Under the pieces are notes generated by a model. It did not search any database. It saw only the letters and a list, made by a program, of their open reading frames with translations, and was not told where the DNA came from. DNA of 64,000 bases from Flavobacterium saliperosum (GTDB lineage Bacteria; Bacteroidota; Bacteroidia; Flavobacteriales; Flavobacteriaceae), in the NCBI RefSeq assembly GCF_900100625.1, contig NZ_FMTY01000001.1, forward strand, positions 62,001-126,000, read 5' to 3'. Made by a program: the position numbers and the translations under genes. Shown here piece by piece: positions 16,303 to 24,656 of the stretch; within the stretch, counting starts at the first letter, position 1, and the number at the start of each line of letters is the position of its first letter.

Positions 16303-17628
16303 TCACTTCACATTCATAAATTCCATTCGCACGCTTCCGTCTTCATCGATTCGGGTCAGATTGATTTCATGTAAGGTGTTCACCAATTCCGGATTCCAAG
16401 GCGTTTTCACTTTTACGTAATTTTCGGTAAATCCGTGAATGTACCCTTCTTTATTTTCCCCTTCAAATAAAACCGTTCTATTGGTTCCTAACTGACTCTC
16501 ATAAAAAGCACGGCGCTTTTTTACGGATAATCCGCGTAACATTTTACTGCGTTTGGCGCGAACATTGCCCGGAACGATACCGTCCATTTCAGCCGCTTCG
16601 GTATTATCTCTTTCGGAATACGTAAAAACGTGCAGGTATGAAACATCTAATTCATTCAGGAAATGATACGTTTCTAAAAAATGTTCATCGGTTTCACCCG
16701 GAAATCCAACAATTACATCCACACCGATACAGGCATGCGGCATCACTTCCCGTATTTTTGCCACCCGTTCCGTATAGACTTCACGAAGGTAACGGCGTTT
16801 CATTTTTTTTAGAATATCATTACTTCCCGATTGCAGCGGAATGTGGAAATGCGGGACGAAAGTGCGGCTTTGCGACACAAATTCTATGGTCTCGTTTTTT
16901 AACAGATTCGGTTCAATCGATGAAATTCGCAAACGCTCAATTCCTTCCACTTGATCGAGGTTCTGAACCAATTCGTAAAATGTGTGTTCGTGCTTTTTGT
17001 TACCGAATTCGCCTTTACCGTAATCCCCGATGTTTACACCGGTTAATACGATTTCCTTAATTCCCTGTTCGGAAATTTCTTTGGCATTTTTCAGTACGTT
17101 TTCCATCGTATCGCTACGTGAAATTCCACGTGCCAACGGAATCGTACAATAGGTACATTTATAATCGCAACCGTCCTGCACCTTTAAAAATGCGCGGGTT
17201 CTGTCGCCAATGGAATAACTTCCCACGTAAAAATCGGCCTCTTCGATTTCACAGGAATGCACTTCACCCATATCGTTTTTGGACAGGTCGTTGATATAAT
17301 CGGTAATTTTAAACTTTTCTGTAGCACCTAAAACCAAGTCCACACCATCAACATCAGCCAGTTCTTCGGGTTTTAACTGGGCATAACAACCTATTGCCGC
17401 AATGAAAGCCTTATCATTCAGCCTCATGGCTTTCTTTACAATCTGTTTGAATTGTTTGTCGGCATTTTCGGTAACCGAGCAGGTGTTGATTACATACATA
17501 TCGGCAACCTCTTCAAAATCCACGCGATCAAAACCTTCCTCCTGAAAATTACGTGCAATGGTCGATGTTTCTGAGAAATTCAGTTTACAACCCAGCGTGT
17601 AGAACGCTACTTTTTTTCTGTTTTCCAT
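16303..17628 (-). CDS. mtaB: tRNA t6A37 methylthiotransferase
   Basis: Converts N6-threonylcarbamoyladenosine at position 37 of ANN-decoding tRNAs to its 2-methylthio form. 441 residues with the MTTase order: N-terminal UPF0004 domain with three Cys for the auxiliary cluster (LGCKLN, NTCSVTE, IGCYAQ), radical SAM core with CxxxCxxC in GCDYKCTYCTIP and TRAM-like C-terminus. VGFPGETDE and HIPLQSGS are standard radical-SAM MTTase motifs. Single-gene unit, with a heptamer repeat after the stop. Confidence 0.93.
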   Translation of the reverse strand: MENRKKVAFYTLGCKLNFSETSTIARNFQEEGFDRVDFEEVADMYVINTCSVTENADKQFKQIVKKAMRLNDKAFIAAIGCYAQLKPEELADVDGVDLVLGATEKFKITDYINDLSKNDMGEVHSCEIEEADFYVGSYSIGDRTRAFLKVQDGCDYKCTYCTIPLARGISRSDTMENVLKNAKEISEQGIKEIVLTGVNIGDYGKGEFGNKKHEHTFYELVQNLDQVEGIERLRISSIEPNLLKNETIEFVSQSRTFVPHFHIPLQSGSNDILKKMKRRYLREVYTERVAKIREVMPHACIGVDVIVGFPGETDEHFLETYHFLNELDVSYLHVFTYSERDNTEAAEMDGIVPGNVRAKRSKMLRGLSVKKRRAFYESQLGTNRTVLFEGENKEGYIHGFTENYVKVKTPWNPELVNTLHEINLTRIDEDGSVRMEFMNVK

Positions 17629-17748
17629 AAGATAAACTCAATTGATGAAATCGTTGTCAAAAAATTGAGTTGGCAAATTTACACACAAAATTTGGTTTAC
17701 TAAAATCAATAATCAACTATACGTCACTATTTTAGATTCCGACAAGCT

Positions 17749-19146
17749 TTATTTCATCGCTTTAGGCGCGAGCATATTTTCAGGATTCAGAATATCATCC
17801 AATTGTGTTTTGGATAAAATATTATGTTCCAAAACCAGATTGTACACACTTTTTCCTGTTTCTAGGGCTTCTTTGGCAATTTTCGTGCTGTTTTTATAGC
17901 CGATATAAGGATTTAAAGCCGTCACAATTCCGATGCTGTTCAACACCATTTCGCGACAGTGTTCTTCGTTAGCGGTAATGCCGTCAATACATTTTTCACG
18001 TAAGGTATCCATTCCGTTCGACAATAAAAGCATCGATTCCATAATCGCATACGTCAATACAGGCTCCATAACATTCAACTGCAATTGTCCGGCTTCGGCT
18101 GCCATGGTTACCGTCAAATCATTTCCGATTACGCGATAACACACCTGATTCATCACTTCAGGTATTACCGGATTCACTTTTCCGGGCATGATGGACGAAC
18201 CCGGCTGCATTGGCGGCAAATTAATTTCATTCAAACCGCAACGCGGACCGGATGAAAGCAAACGCAAATCGTTACATATTTTTGAGATTTTAATTGCCAT
18301 ACGTTTCAACGCGGACGAATAAATTACGTAAGCACCTGTATCCGGTGTCGCTTCAATCAGATTGGGCGCGGTGAAAATAGGCAGTCCCGTTACTTTAGCT
18401 AAATTTTCGGCGCAGCGTTGGGCATAACCCGGCGCGGCATTTATTCCTGTTCCGATGGCGGTTGCCCCCATATTGGTTTCCAGCATTAAATTGCAATTTT
18501 GGGTAAGACGTTCTACCTCCTCTTCCAAGGTTGCGGCAAAAGCTTCAAACTCCTGACCTAATGTCATTGGAACGGCATCCTGCAATTGGGTCCTTCCCAT
18601 TTTCAAGACATGTTTGAATTCCTGGCCTTTCTTTCTGAAGGAGGCTATCAAATCCCGTAAATGCACGATTAACTTTATATTTGAATTCACAGCAGCAATT
18701 CTGATGGACGTCGGGTAAGCGTCGTTAGTGGATTGTGATAAATTCACATGATCGTTAGGTGAACAATATTGGTATTCCCCTTTTTGATGTCCCATTAATT
18801 CCAAAGCGCGGTTTGCCAGAACTTCATTGATATTCATATTGGTGGAAGTTCCTGCACCACCCTGAATCATATCGATTGGGAATTCTTTATCAAATTTTCC
18901 GGAGACAACTTCTTTGGCTGCTTCCACAATGGCATTTTTGAGCTGTTCCTCCAGCAATCCCAATTGGAAATTCGTTTCTGCCGCTGCCCATTTCACATAA
19001 GCCAACCCTTTAATGAACTCCGGAAACTGATACAATTTCACTCCGGATATATGAAAATTGTCGATGGCTCTTTGTGTCTGGATTCCGTAATATGCATGGG
19101 TCGGAACCTGCATATCGCCCAATAAATCATTCTCTGTTCTGTACAT
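17749..19146 (-). CDS. aspA: Aspartate ammonia-lyase
   Basis: 465 residues of the fumarase/aspartase superfamily. The signature GSSIMPGKVNP is intact, as are SQSTNDAYPT, MGRTQLQDAVPMT and the GGAGTSTNMNINEVLANRA stretch; these favour aspartase over fumarase (AspA-type Y-R-T-E-x-D-L-L-G start). It deaminates aspartate to fumarate and ammonia in the cytoplasm. It stands alone, upstream of mtaB in the same direction with ~120 bases between. Confidence 0.92.
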   Translation of the reverse strand: MYRTENDLLGDMQVPTHAYYGIQTQRAIDNFHISGVKLYQFPEFIKGLAYVKWAAAETNFQLGLLEEQLKNAIVEAAKEVVSGKFDKEFPIDMIQGGAGTSTNMNINEVLANRALELMGHQKGEYQYCSPNDHVNLSQSTNDAYPTSIRIAAVNSNIKLIVHLRDLIASFRKKGQEFKHVLKMGRTQLQDAVPMTLGQEFEAFAATLEEEVERLTQNCNLMLETNMGATAIGTGINAAPGYAQRCAENLAKVTGLPIFTAPNLIEATPDTGAYVIYSSALKRMAIKISKICNDLRLLSSGPRCGLNEINLPPMQPGSSIMPGKVNPVIPEVMNQVCYRVIGNDLTVTMAAEAGQLQLNVMEPVLTYAIMESMLLLSNGMDTLREKCIDGITANEEHCREMVLNSIGIVTALNPYIGYKNSTKIAKEALETGKSVYNLVLEHNILSKTQLDDILNPENMLAPKAMK

Positions 19147-19269
19147 AACTTTCCAATTTTAGAGAATAAATTTACAAAAAAACCACAACTGTTTTCACAA
19201 TCGTGGTTATAAATTCATAATACAAAACCAACCACTGAACTATTTTTTCTTTCGTTATTAAAATAAATT

Positions 19270-19318
19270 ACCGCGGATTCGCAGATTATATTATTGCTAA
19301 AATCTGTGAATCTGCGGT
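19270..19318. repeat. Imperfect inverted repeat, member 1
   Basis: Arms of 18 bases (19270-19287 and 19301-19318) match at 16 positions and contain GATTCGCAGATT; the loop is 13 bases. A related but less regular structure occurs at 47251-47308. Confidence 0.7.
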
Positions 19319-19373
19319 ATAAGTATATAAGAACCTCAAAGAACTTTATCTATGAAACTCTATTACAATTACT

Positions 19374-20549
19374 TTATTCTTTTCGCCACTTTTTGGTTTC
19401 TTCGAAAACGTGTTCCAAAATGGCGGCATCCTGTTCCGTGAATTCTACGTGTCGACGGGACATTACAATTTTAGCGGTTTCAAAAGCTTTTTTGGTGATG
19501 TAGGTTGTGAATCCGGAGGCACCGCCCCAAGAGAAACTTGGCACGAAATTGCGCGGGAAGCCACTGCCGAAAATATTTGCGCTTACGCCCACCACCGTTC
19601 CGGTATTGAACATGGTATTGATGCCGCACTTGCTGTGATCGCCCATCATTAAACCACAAAACTGCAAACCGGTTTTAGCAAAGCCTTCCGTTTCGTAACT
19701 CCACAATTTCACCTCCTCGTAGTTGTTTTTCAGATTGGAATTGTTACTGTCGGCGCCAATGTTACACCACTCCCCCAAAACAGAATTTCCTAAGAACCCA
19801 TCATGTCCTTTATTGGAATACCCAAACAAAACCGAATTATTCACTTCACCACCAACTCTCGAATGCGGACCAACCGTAGTTGCGCCATACACTTTTGTAG
19901 CCAGTTTCACCTGTGCCTCTTCACACAAGGCAAACGGACCACGAATTACCGAACCTTCCATGATTTCAGAGTTTTTACCGATATAGATTGGCCCTGTGGA
20001 AGCGTTTAAGGTTACGAACTCCAGTTTTGCACCTTCTTCAATGAAAATGTTTTCCGGAGAAATCACGTTAACACTTTTGGGGATGGGCTGTGAAAAACGA
20101 CCTTCGGTAATTAACTCAAAATCCTCACGCAACGCAATATCATTTTTCTGAAAAATATCCCAAGTATGCTCGATTCGGATGCACTCTTCGGTATACTCGA
20201 TAATTTCGTAAGTATCAAAATCAACTTCTTCCTGGTTCTCTTTGCTGTAAAAAGCGATGACTTCATCGTTGGAAAATATGGCCTGATTGGCTTCCAGCGA
20301 ACGCACCATTTCCGAAAGAATCTCGTTAGGCAAAAACGAAGCGTTAATCATAACGTTTTCTTCCATTTCCACCATCGGGAATTTCTCCATCAGGTATTCT
20401 TCGGTTAATGTGGTCGTGGTATAGCCTAAATATTTCTCCCATTTTTCACGAATAGTTAAAATCCCGACACGAATATCGGCTACCGGTCGTGTAAAGGTAA
20501 AAGGAAGCAGTGCATTGCGAACGGTTCCGTCAAAAAGTATGTAGTTCAT
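19374..20549 (-). CDS. GlmU family sugar nucleotidyl/acyl transferase-like protein
   Basis: 391 residues. The N-terminal ~190 residues replace the normal nucleotidyltransferase core (MNYILFDGTVRNALLPFTFTRPVADIRVGI) and the rest is a left-handed beta-helix of hexapeptide repeats (GPIYIGKNSEIMEGSVIRGPFALCEEAQV, LGEWCNIGADSNNSNLKNNY, GDHSKCGINTMFNTGTVVGVSANIF). This is the 'GlmU family' protein of Bacteroidota, presumed to act on a sugar nucleotide in cell wall or glycan synthesis. The substrate is unknown. Confidence 0.85.
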   Translation of the reverse strand: MNYILFDGTVRNALLPFTFTRPVADIRVGILTIREKWEKYLGYTTTTLTEEYLMEKFPMVEMEENVMINASFLPNEILSEMVRSLEANQAIFSNDEVIAFYSKENQEEVDFDTYEIIEYTEECIRIEHTWDIFQKNDIALREDFELITEGRFSQPIPKSVNVISPENIFIEEGAKLEFVTLNASTGPIYIGKNSEIMEGSVIRGPFALCEEAQVKLATKVYGATTVGPHSRVGGEVNNSVLFGYSNKGHDGFLGNSVLGEWCNIGADSNNSNLKNNYEEVKLWSYETEGFAKTGLQFCGLMMGDHSKCGINTMFNTGTVVGVSANIFGSGFPRNFVPSFSWGGASGFTTYITKKAFETAKIVMSRRHVEFTEQDAAILEHVFEETKKWRKE

Positions 20550-20619
20550 TTTTTCTAGTTGCTGGGTTTCTGAGTTGCTAAGTTACAAAGTTTTCTTTGG
20601 AGAGTTCAAAAAGAAGCGA

Positions 20620-20850
20620 TTATCTGCAGTACTTTTTATGGAAAAAAACTACAGAGACCACAAAGAAAATCGTTGCAATTACAAAACTGGAAAGCATCTG
20701 AGAAGTCGGCATAACATAAACCACTTCTCCATAATCATTTATTCGAGTGTTTGGAAAAACATAAACAAACACTCTGGTTAGAAACATGAATAAGAAACAT
20801 GAACTAATGAATATTAAAACAGCTCCAAAAATAAACTTGAAAATCTTCAT
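20620..20850 (-). CDS. Small two-segment membrane protein, unknown
   Basis: 76 residues with membrane segments at ~5-32 and ~50-70 and a short outside loop (NTRINDYGEVVYVMP). No family recognised. It lies downstream of rpmE behind the rpmE terminator, in the same direction, and may depend on read-through. Confidence 0.6.
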   Translation of the reverse strand: MKIFKFIFGAVLIFISSCFLFMFLTRVFVYVFPNTRINDYGEVVYVMPTSQMLSSFVIATIFFVVSVVFFHKKYCR

Positions 20851-20890
20851 AAGTCAGCCATAATTAAAATAATCCCCGTAAATATAAAAC

Positions 20891-20921
20891 AAAAAAAGCC
20901 TCTCAGTTTTGAGAGGCTTTC
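20891..20921 (-). terminator. Terminator after rpmE
   Basis: GCCTCTCA and TGAGAGGC with a short loop and a T-run on the minus strand. Confidence 0.85.
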
Positions 20922-20940
20922 GTATATCTTAAAACAGCGA

Positions 20941-21192
20941 TTATTTGCTGAATTTAGCGTATTTGTTTTTGAATTTATCAATACGACCTGCTGTATCGAT
21001 AAGTTTAGATTTACCTGTATAGAAAGGGTGAGACGTTCTGGAAATCTCCATTTTGTATACTGGGTATTCAACACCATCAACAGTGATTGTATCTTTAGTT
21101 TCAACAGTAGATTTTGTAATGAACACGTCTTCGTTTGACATATCTTTAAATGCTACTAATCTGTAATTTTCCGGGTGAATTCCTTTTTTCAT
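20941..21192 (-). CDS. rpmE2: 50S ribosomal protein L31, type B
   Basis: 83 residues (MKKGIHPENYRLVAFKDMSN, SRTSHPFYTGKSKLIDTAGR). The zinc-binding Cys pairs of type A L31 are absent, so this is the zinc-free type B form. It has a well-formed promoter and a leader of about 100 bases. Confidence 0.95.
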   Translation of the reverse strand: MKKGIHPENYRLVAFKDMSNEDVFITKSTVETKDTITVDGVEYPVYKMEISRTSHPFYTGKSKLIDTAGRIDKFKNKYAKFSK

Positions 21193-21212
21193 GGTAAATC
21201 TTGTTTTATTAA

Positions 21213-21282
21213 TTTGGTTACAAGCCGTTCTGATGCTTTTAAAACTGTAAAGGTATAAACGCCTGTAACTTTTTTGTTTATA
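21213..21282 (-). promoter_or_regulatory. Possible structured leader of rpmE
   Basis: On the minus strand GTTACAGGC pairs with GGCTTGTAAC (with one G-U pair), enclosing ~40 bases, inside the ~100-base leader between the promoter and the L31 ATG. Ribosomal protein leaders often bind the protein itself; here this is inference from position and the helix only. Confidence 0.35.
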
Positions 21283-21304
21283 ATCTTTTTATTAATTCAG
21301 GGTG

Positions 21305-21334
21305 CAAATGTACAACTAATTTTTAAAAATCAAA
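21305..21334 (-). promoter_or_regulatory. rpmE promoter
   Basis: Minus-strand TTTG, 18 bases, TACATTTG. Confidence 0.65.
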
Positions 21335-21425
21335 TGTTTGTGTAACTTTTTTTCAGTGATTGCAACTAACCAAAGATACAGTAGAATTCTTATATTTGTA
21401 AATTAATTAAACCAAAAACAAAACT

Positions 21426-21953
21426 ATGAACGAAGTAATTAAAAAAAACGCATTAAATTATGGTATAATTTGGGGAGTAGTTTATATTTTATTTGTCACA
21501 ACGTTATATGTACTAGACCCTCTTTTTCTTATTAAACCAACAAAATTCATTTCTTTCATTCTATATATTGTTTTAGGAATAATGATTATCAATAAAACAA
21601 AAAAAGAACTTGGAGGTTATATTTCATTTAAAGAAGCTTTCACAACATATTTTTTATGTTCCGTAATCGGATTAACAATTTCAACACTTTATGATATCAT
21701 TTTATTTAATATCATAGACCCATCAATAAAAGAGCCAATTAATGACTATCTCGTCACAAAAGGAGTGGAAGGTATGAAAATGTTTGGCGCAAAAACTGAG
21801 GATATTAAAAAGTTTGTGGAAGAAATTCAAAACAACGATCAATTTTCTCCGTTAAATCAACTTTTAGGTTTAATACAAGCATTCTTGATATCAGCTGTTT
21901 TTGGCTCTTTATTAGCCTTAATCTTCAGAAACAAAACCTCGAATTTAGAATAA
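21426..21953 (+). CDS. DUF4199 membrane protein
   Basis: 175 residues with four membrane segments (~12-30, 40-55, 70-92, 147-168) and the family's GGYISFKEAFTTYF stretch. DUF4199 genes in flavobacteria commonly stand right before a DPM1-like glycosyltransferase, as here (5 bases apart). Role unknown, probably in the membrane with the glycosyltransferase. A TATATTTG box lies at 21391-21398. Confidence 0.85.
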   Translation: MNEVIKKNALNYGIIWGVVYILFVTTLYVLDPLFLIKPTKFISFILYIVLGIMIINKTKKELGGYISFKEAFTTYFLCSVIGLTISTLYDIILFNIIDPSIKEPINDYLVTKGVEGMKMFGAKTEDIKKFVEEIQNNDQFSPLNQLLGLIQAFLISAVFGSLLALIFRNKTSNLE

Positions 21954-21958
21954 TATAG

Positions 21959-22915
21959 ATGAATTTATCCATCATAATTCCTTTACTCAACGAACAGGAA
22001 TCCCTACCCGAATTGCATTCGTGGATTGCAAAAGTCATGAAAGAACATAATTTCTCTTATGAAGTAATCTTCATTGACGACGGCAGCACCGACGATTCCT
22101 GGAAAACCATAGAACAGCTTTCTGTTCAGGATCGTAACGTAAAAGGAATTCGTTTTTTACGAAACTTCGGTAAGTCACAGGCCCTACACGCCGGTTTTGC
22201 CAAGGCACAAGGCGATGTTATCATTACCATGGATGCCGATTTACAGGACAGTCCCGATGAAATTCCGGGACTTTTCAGCATGATTACCAAAGACAATTAC
22301 GATTTGGTTTCGGGTTGGAAAAAGAAGCGGTATGATTCGGTTATCGGAAAAAATCTGCCTTCGAAATTATTCAATTGGGCGGCGCGTAAAACCTCCGGCG
22401 TAAAACTGAACGATTTCAACTGCGGACTGAAAGCCTACAAAAATATCGTAGTGAAGAACGTGGAAGTATCCGGCGAAATGCACCGTTATATTCCGGTTCT
22501 GGCAAAAAATGCCGGATTTGGAAACATCGGTGAAAAAGTGGTCATCCATCAGGCCCGAAAATACGGTTCGTCCAAATTCGGAATGAGCCGATTTATAAAC
22601 GGTTTTCTGGATTTGATTACGATTTGGTTTATCTCCAAATTCGGAAAACGTCCCATGCATCTTTTTGGTGCTATGGGTGTGGTGATGTTTCTTATCGGAC
22701 TCTTGTCTGCCGGATACATCGGCATCATGAAATTATACAAAATTTACAGCCATGAAACGGCTATTTTGGTAACCAACAACCCTTGGTTTTATATTGCTCT
22801 AACTACTATGATTATTGGAACACAACTCTTTTTAGCAGGTTTTTTGGGTGAAATTATCCTGCGAACGAAAAACAACGAAGAACGATATAAAATTTCAAAA
22901 GAGTTAAATCTGTAA
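21959..22915 (+). CDS. Family 2 glycosyltransferase (DPM1/ArnC-like)
   Basis: 318 residues. The GT-A domain (1-~220) shows SIIIPLLNEQESLPEL, FIDDGSTDDSW, TMDADLQDSPDEIP with the DxD-type metal site, and LNDFNCGLKAYK. Two C-terminal membrane segments (~237-260 and ~280-300) anchor it. It likely moves a sugar from a nucleotide donor to polyprenyl phosphate. The following phosphosugar mutase and exporter genes fit a glycan or lipid export operon. Confidence 0.9.
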   Translation: MNLSIIIPLLNEQESLPELHSWIAKVMKEHNFSYEVIFIDDGSTDDSWKTIEQLSVQDRNVKGIRFLRNFGKSQALHAGFAKAQGDVIITMDADLQDSPDEIPGLFSMITKDNYDLVSGWKKKRYDSVIGKNLPSKLFNWAARKTSGVKLNDFNCGLKAYKNIVVKNVEVSGEMHRYIPVLAKNAGFGNIGEKVVIHQARKYGSSKFGMSRFINGFLDLITIWFISKFGKRPMHLFGAMGVVMFLIGLLSAGYIGIMKLYKIYSHETAILVTNNPWFYIALTTMIIGTQLFLAGFLGEIILRTKNNEERYKISKELNL

Positions 22916-22928
22916 ATCAGTATTGAAA

Positions 22929-24656
22929 ATGCACATTGAAAAAGCAATTTTAGACAAAGTAAACGTTTGGCTTACACCAACATTTGATACCGAAACTCAC
23001 GAAGCTATTCGTGAAATGATGACAACTGCCCCAAAAGAACTCGAAGACAGCTTTTACAAGAATCTGGAATTCGGAACCGGTGGTATGCGTGGCATTATGG
23101 GAGTCGGAACCAATCGTATCAATAAATACACCTTGGGTAAAAACACCCAGGGCTTATCCGATTATTTAAAACAATCATTCCCGGGCGAACAGTTGAAAGT
23201 GGCCATAGCCTACGATTGTCGTCATAACAGTAACACGCTTGCTAAAGTCGTAGCCGATGTTTTCTCGGCCAACGGAATCAAAGTTTTCCTTTTTTCCGAA
23301 ATGCGTCCGACACCGGAATTGTCTTTTGCGGTAAAACATTTAGGATGTCATTCCGGAATCGTTTTAACAGCGTCCCATAATCCACCGGAATACAACGGAT
23401 ACAAAGTATATTGGCAGGATGGTGGTCAATTGGTACCGCCTCAAGACAATGAAATTATTCAGATGATTGAAGCGTTGGATTACAGCGAAATCAAATTCGA
23501 AGCCAACAACGACTTAATCGAATATATTGACATACAACTAGACGAAGCGTTCACCAATTCGGCAATTCAAAATGCGACATTTAACACCTCGGCTGCAGCA
23601 AAAGAAAACCTAAAAATCGTTTTCACGTCACTTCATGGAACTTCTATTAAACTGGTGCCTGATGTTTTGGCGAAAGCCGGTTATTCCAATGTGGCAATCG
23701 TAAAAGAACAAGCCGAACCCGACGGGAATTTCCCAACGGTAAAATCACCTAACCCCGAAGAACCGGAAGCCTTGACCATGGCGTTGGAATTGGCAGAAAA
23801 AACCAATGCTGACATCGTTATCGGAACCGATCCGGATTCTGACCGACTGGGTGTGGCGGTTCGTAATACGGAAGGCAAAATGATTTTACTGAACGGAAAT
23901 CAATCCATGGTTGTCATGACACATTTTCTGCTTCAGCAATGGAAAAAACAAGGAAAACTGACTGGAACAGAATTTGTTGGCTCCACTATCGTTTCCACTC
24001 CGATGATGTTGGAATTGGCCTCCGGATATGATGTGGAATGCAAAGTGGGATTGACCGGTTTCAAATGGATTGCAAAATTCATCAAAGATTTCCCGAATCA
24101 AAAATTCATTGGCGGTGGCGAAGAAAGTTTCGGATTCATGGTAGGCGATGCCGTTCGTGATAAAGACGCCGTGGCTTCTACCCTATTGGTTTGCGAAATG
24201 GCGGCTCAGGCGAAAGAAAAAGGAAGTTCCCTTTACAAAGAATTACTTCAGATGTATGTGGATTTCGGTTTTTACAAAGAACACCTGATTTCGATTACCA
24301 AAAAAGGTATCGAAGGCGCGAATGAAATCAAACAGATGATGGTGGACTTACGCGAAAACCCCATGAAGGAAATCAACGGGCAACGTGTGGTGTGTATCGA
24401 AGATTATCAGAGTTCCAAAGGAAGAGACTTGATTAACAATGAAGAATTCGGCATTGCGATTCCGAAATCGAACGTGTTGATTTACTACCTGGAAGACGGA
24501 AGTAAAATTTGTGCCCGCCCAAGCGGAACCGAACCAAAAATCAAATTCTACTTCAGTGTTAACTGTGCCATAGAAGACATTAATGACATTCCGGAAGCGG
24601 AAACCTATTTGGATAACAAAATCAAAAACATAATTGCTGAGATGCAGTTGAACTAA
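22929..24656 (+). CDS. Phosphosugar mutase (phosphoglucomutase/phosphomannomutase)
   Basis: About 576 residues of the alpha-D-phosphohexomutase superfamily. All four family sites are visible: phosphoserine loop TASHNPPEYNGYKVYW, metal loop TDPDSDRLGV, sugar loop GGGEESFG and phosphate loop RPSGTEPKIKF. It interconverts hexose 1- and 6-phosphates. ATG at 22929 is preferred over a TTG six bases earlier. Same operon as the glycosyltransferase and the ABC exporter, whose ATG follows the stop directly. Confidence 0.92.
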   Translation: MHIEKAILDKVNVWLTPTFDTETHEAIREMMTTAPKELEDSFYKNLEFGTGGMRGIMGVGTNRINKYTLGKNTQGLSDYLKQSFPGEQLKVAIAYDCRHNSNTLAKVVADVFSANGIKVFLFSEMRPTPELSFAVKHLGCHSGIVLTASHNPPEYNGYKVYWQDGGQLVPPQDNEIIQMIEALDYSEIKFEANNDLIEYIDIQLDEAFTNSAIQNATFNTSAAAKENLKIVFTSLHGTSIKLVPDVLAKAGYSNVAIVKEQAEPDGNFPTVKSPNPEEPEALTMALELAEKTNADIVIGTDPDSDRLGVAVRNTEGKMILLNGNQSMVVMTHFLLQQWKKQGKLTGTEFVGSTIVSTPMMLELASGYDVECKVGLTGFKWIAKFIKDFPNQKFIGGGEESFGFMVGDAVRDKDAVASTLLVCEMAAQAKEKGSSLYKELLQMYVDFGFYKEHLISITKKGIEGANEIKQMMVDLRENPMKEINGQRVVCIEDYQSSKGRDLINNEEFGIAIPKSNVLIYYLEDGSKICARPSGTEPKIKFYFSVNCAIEDINDIPEAETYLDNKIKNIIAEMQLN

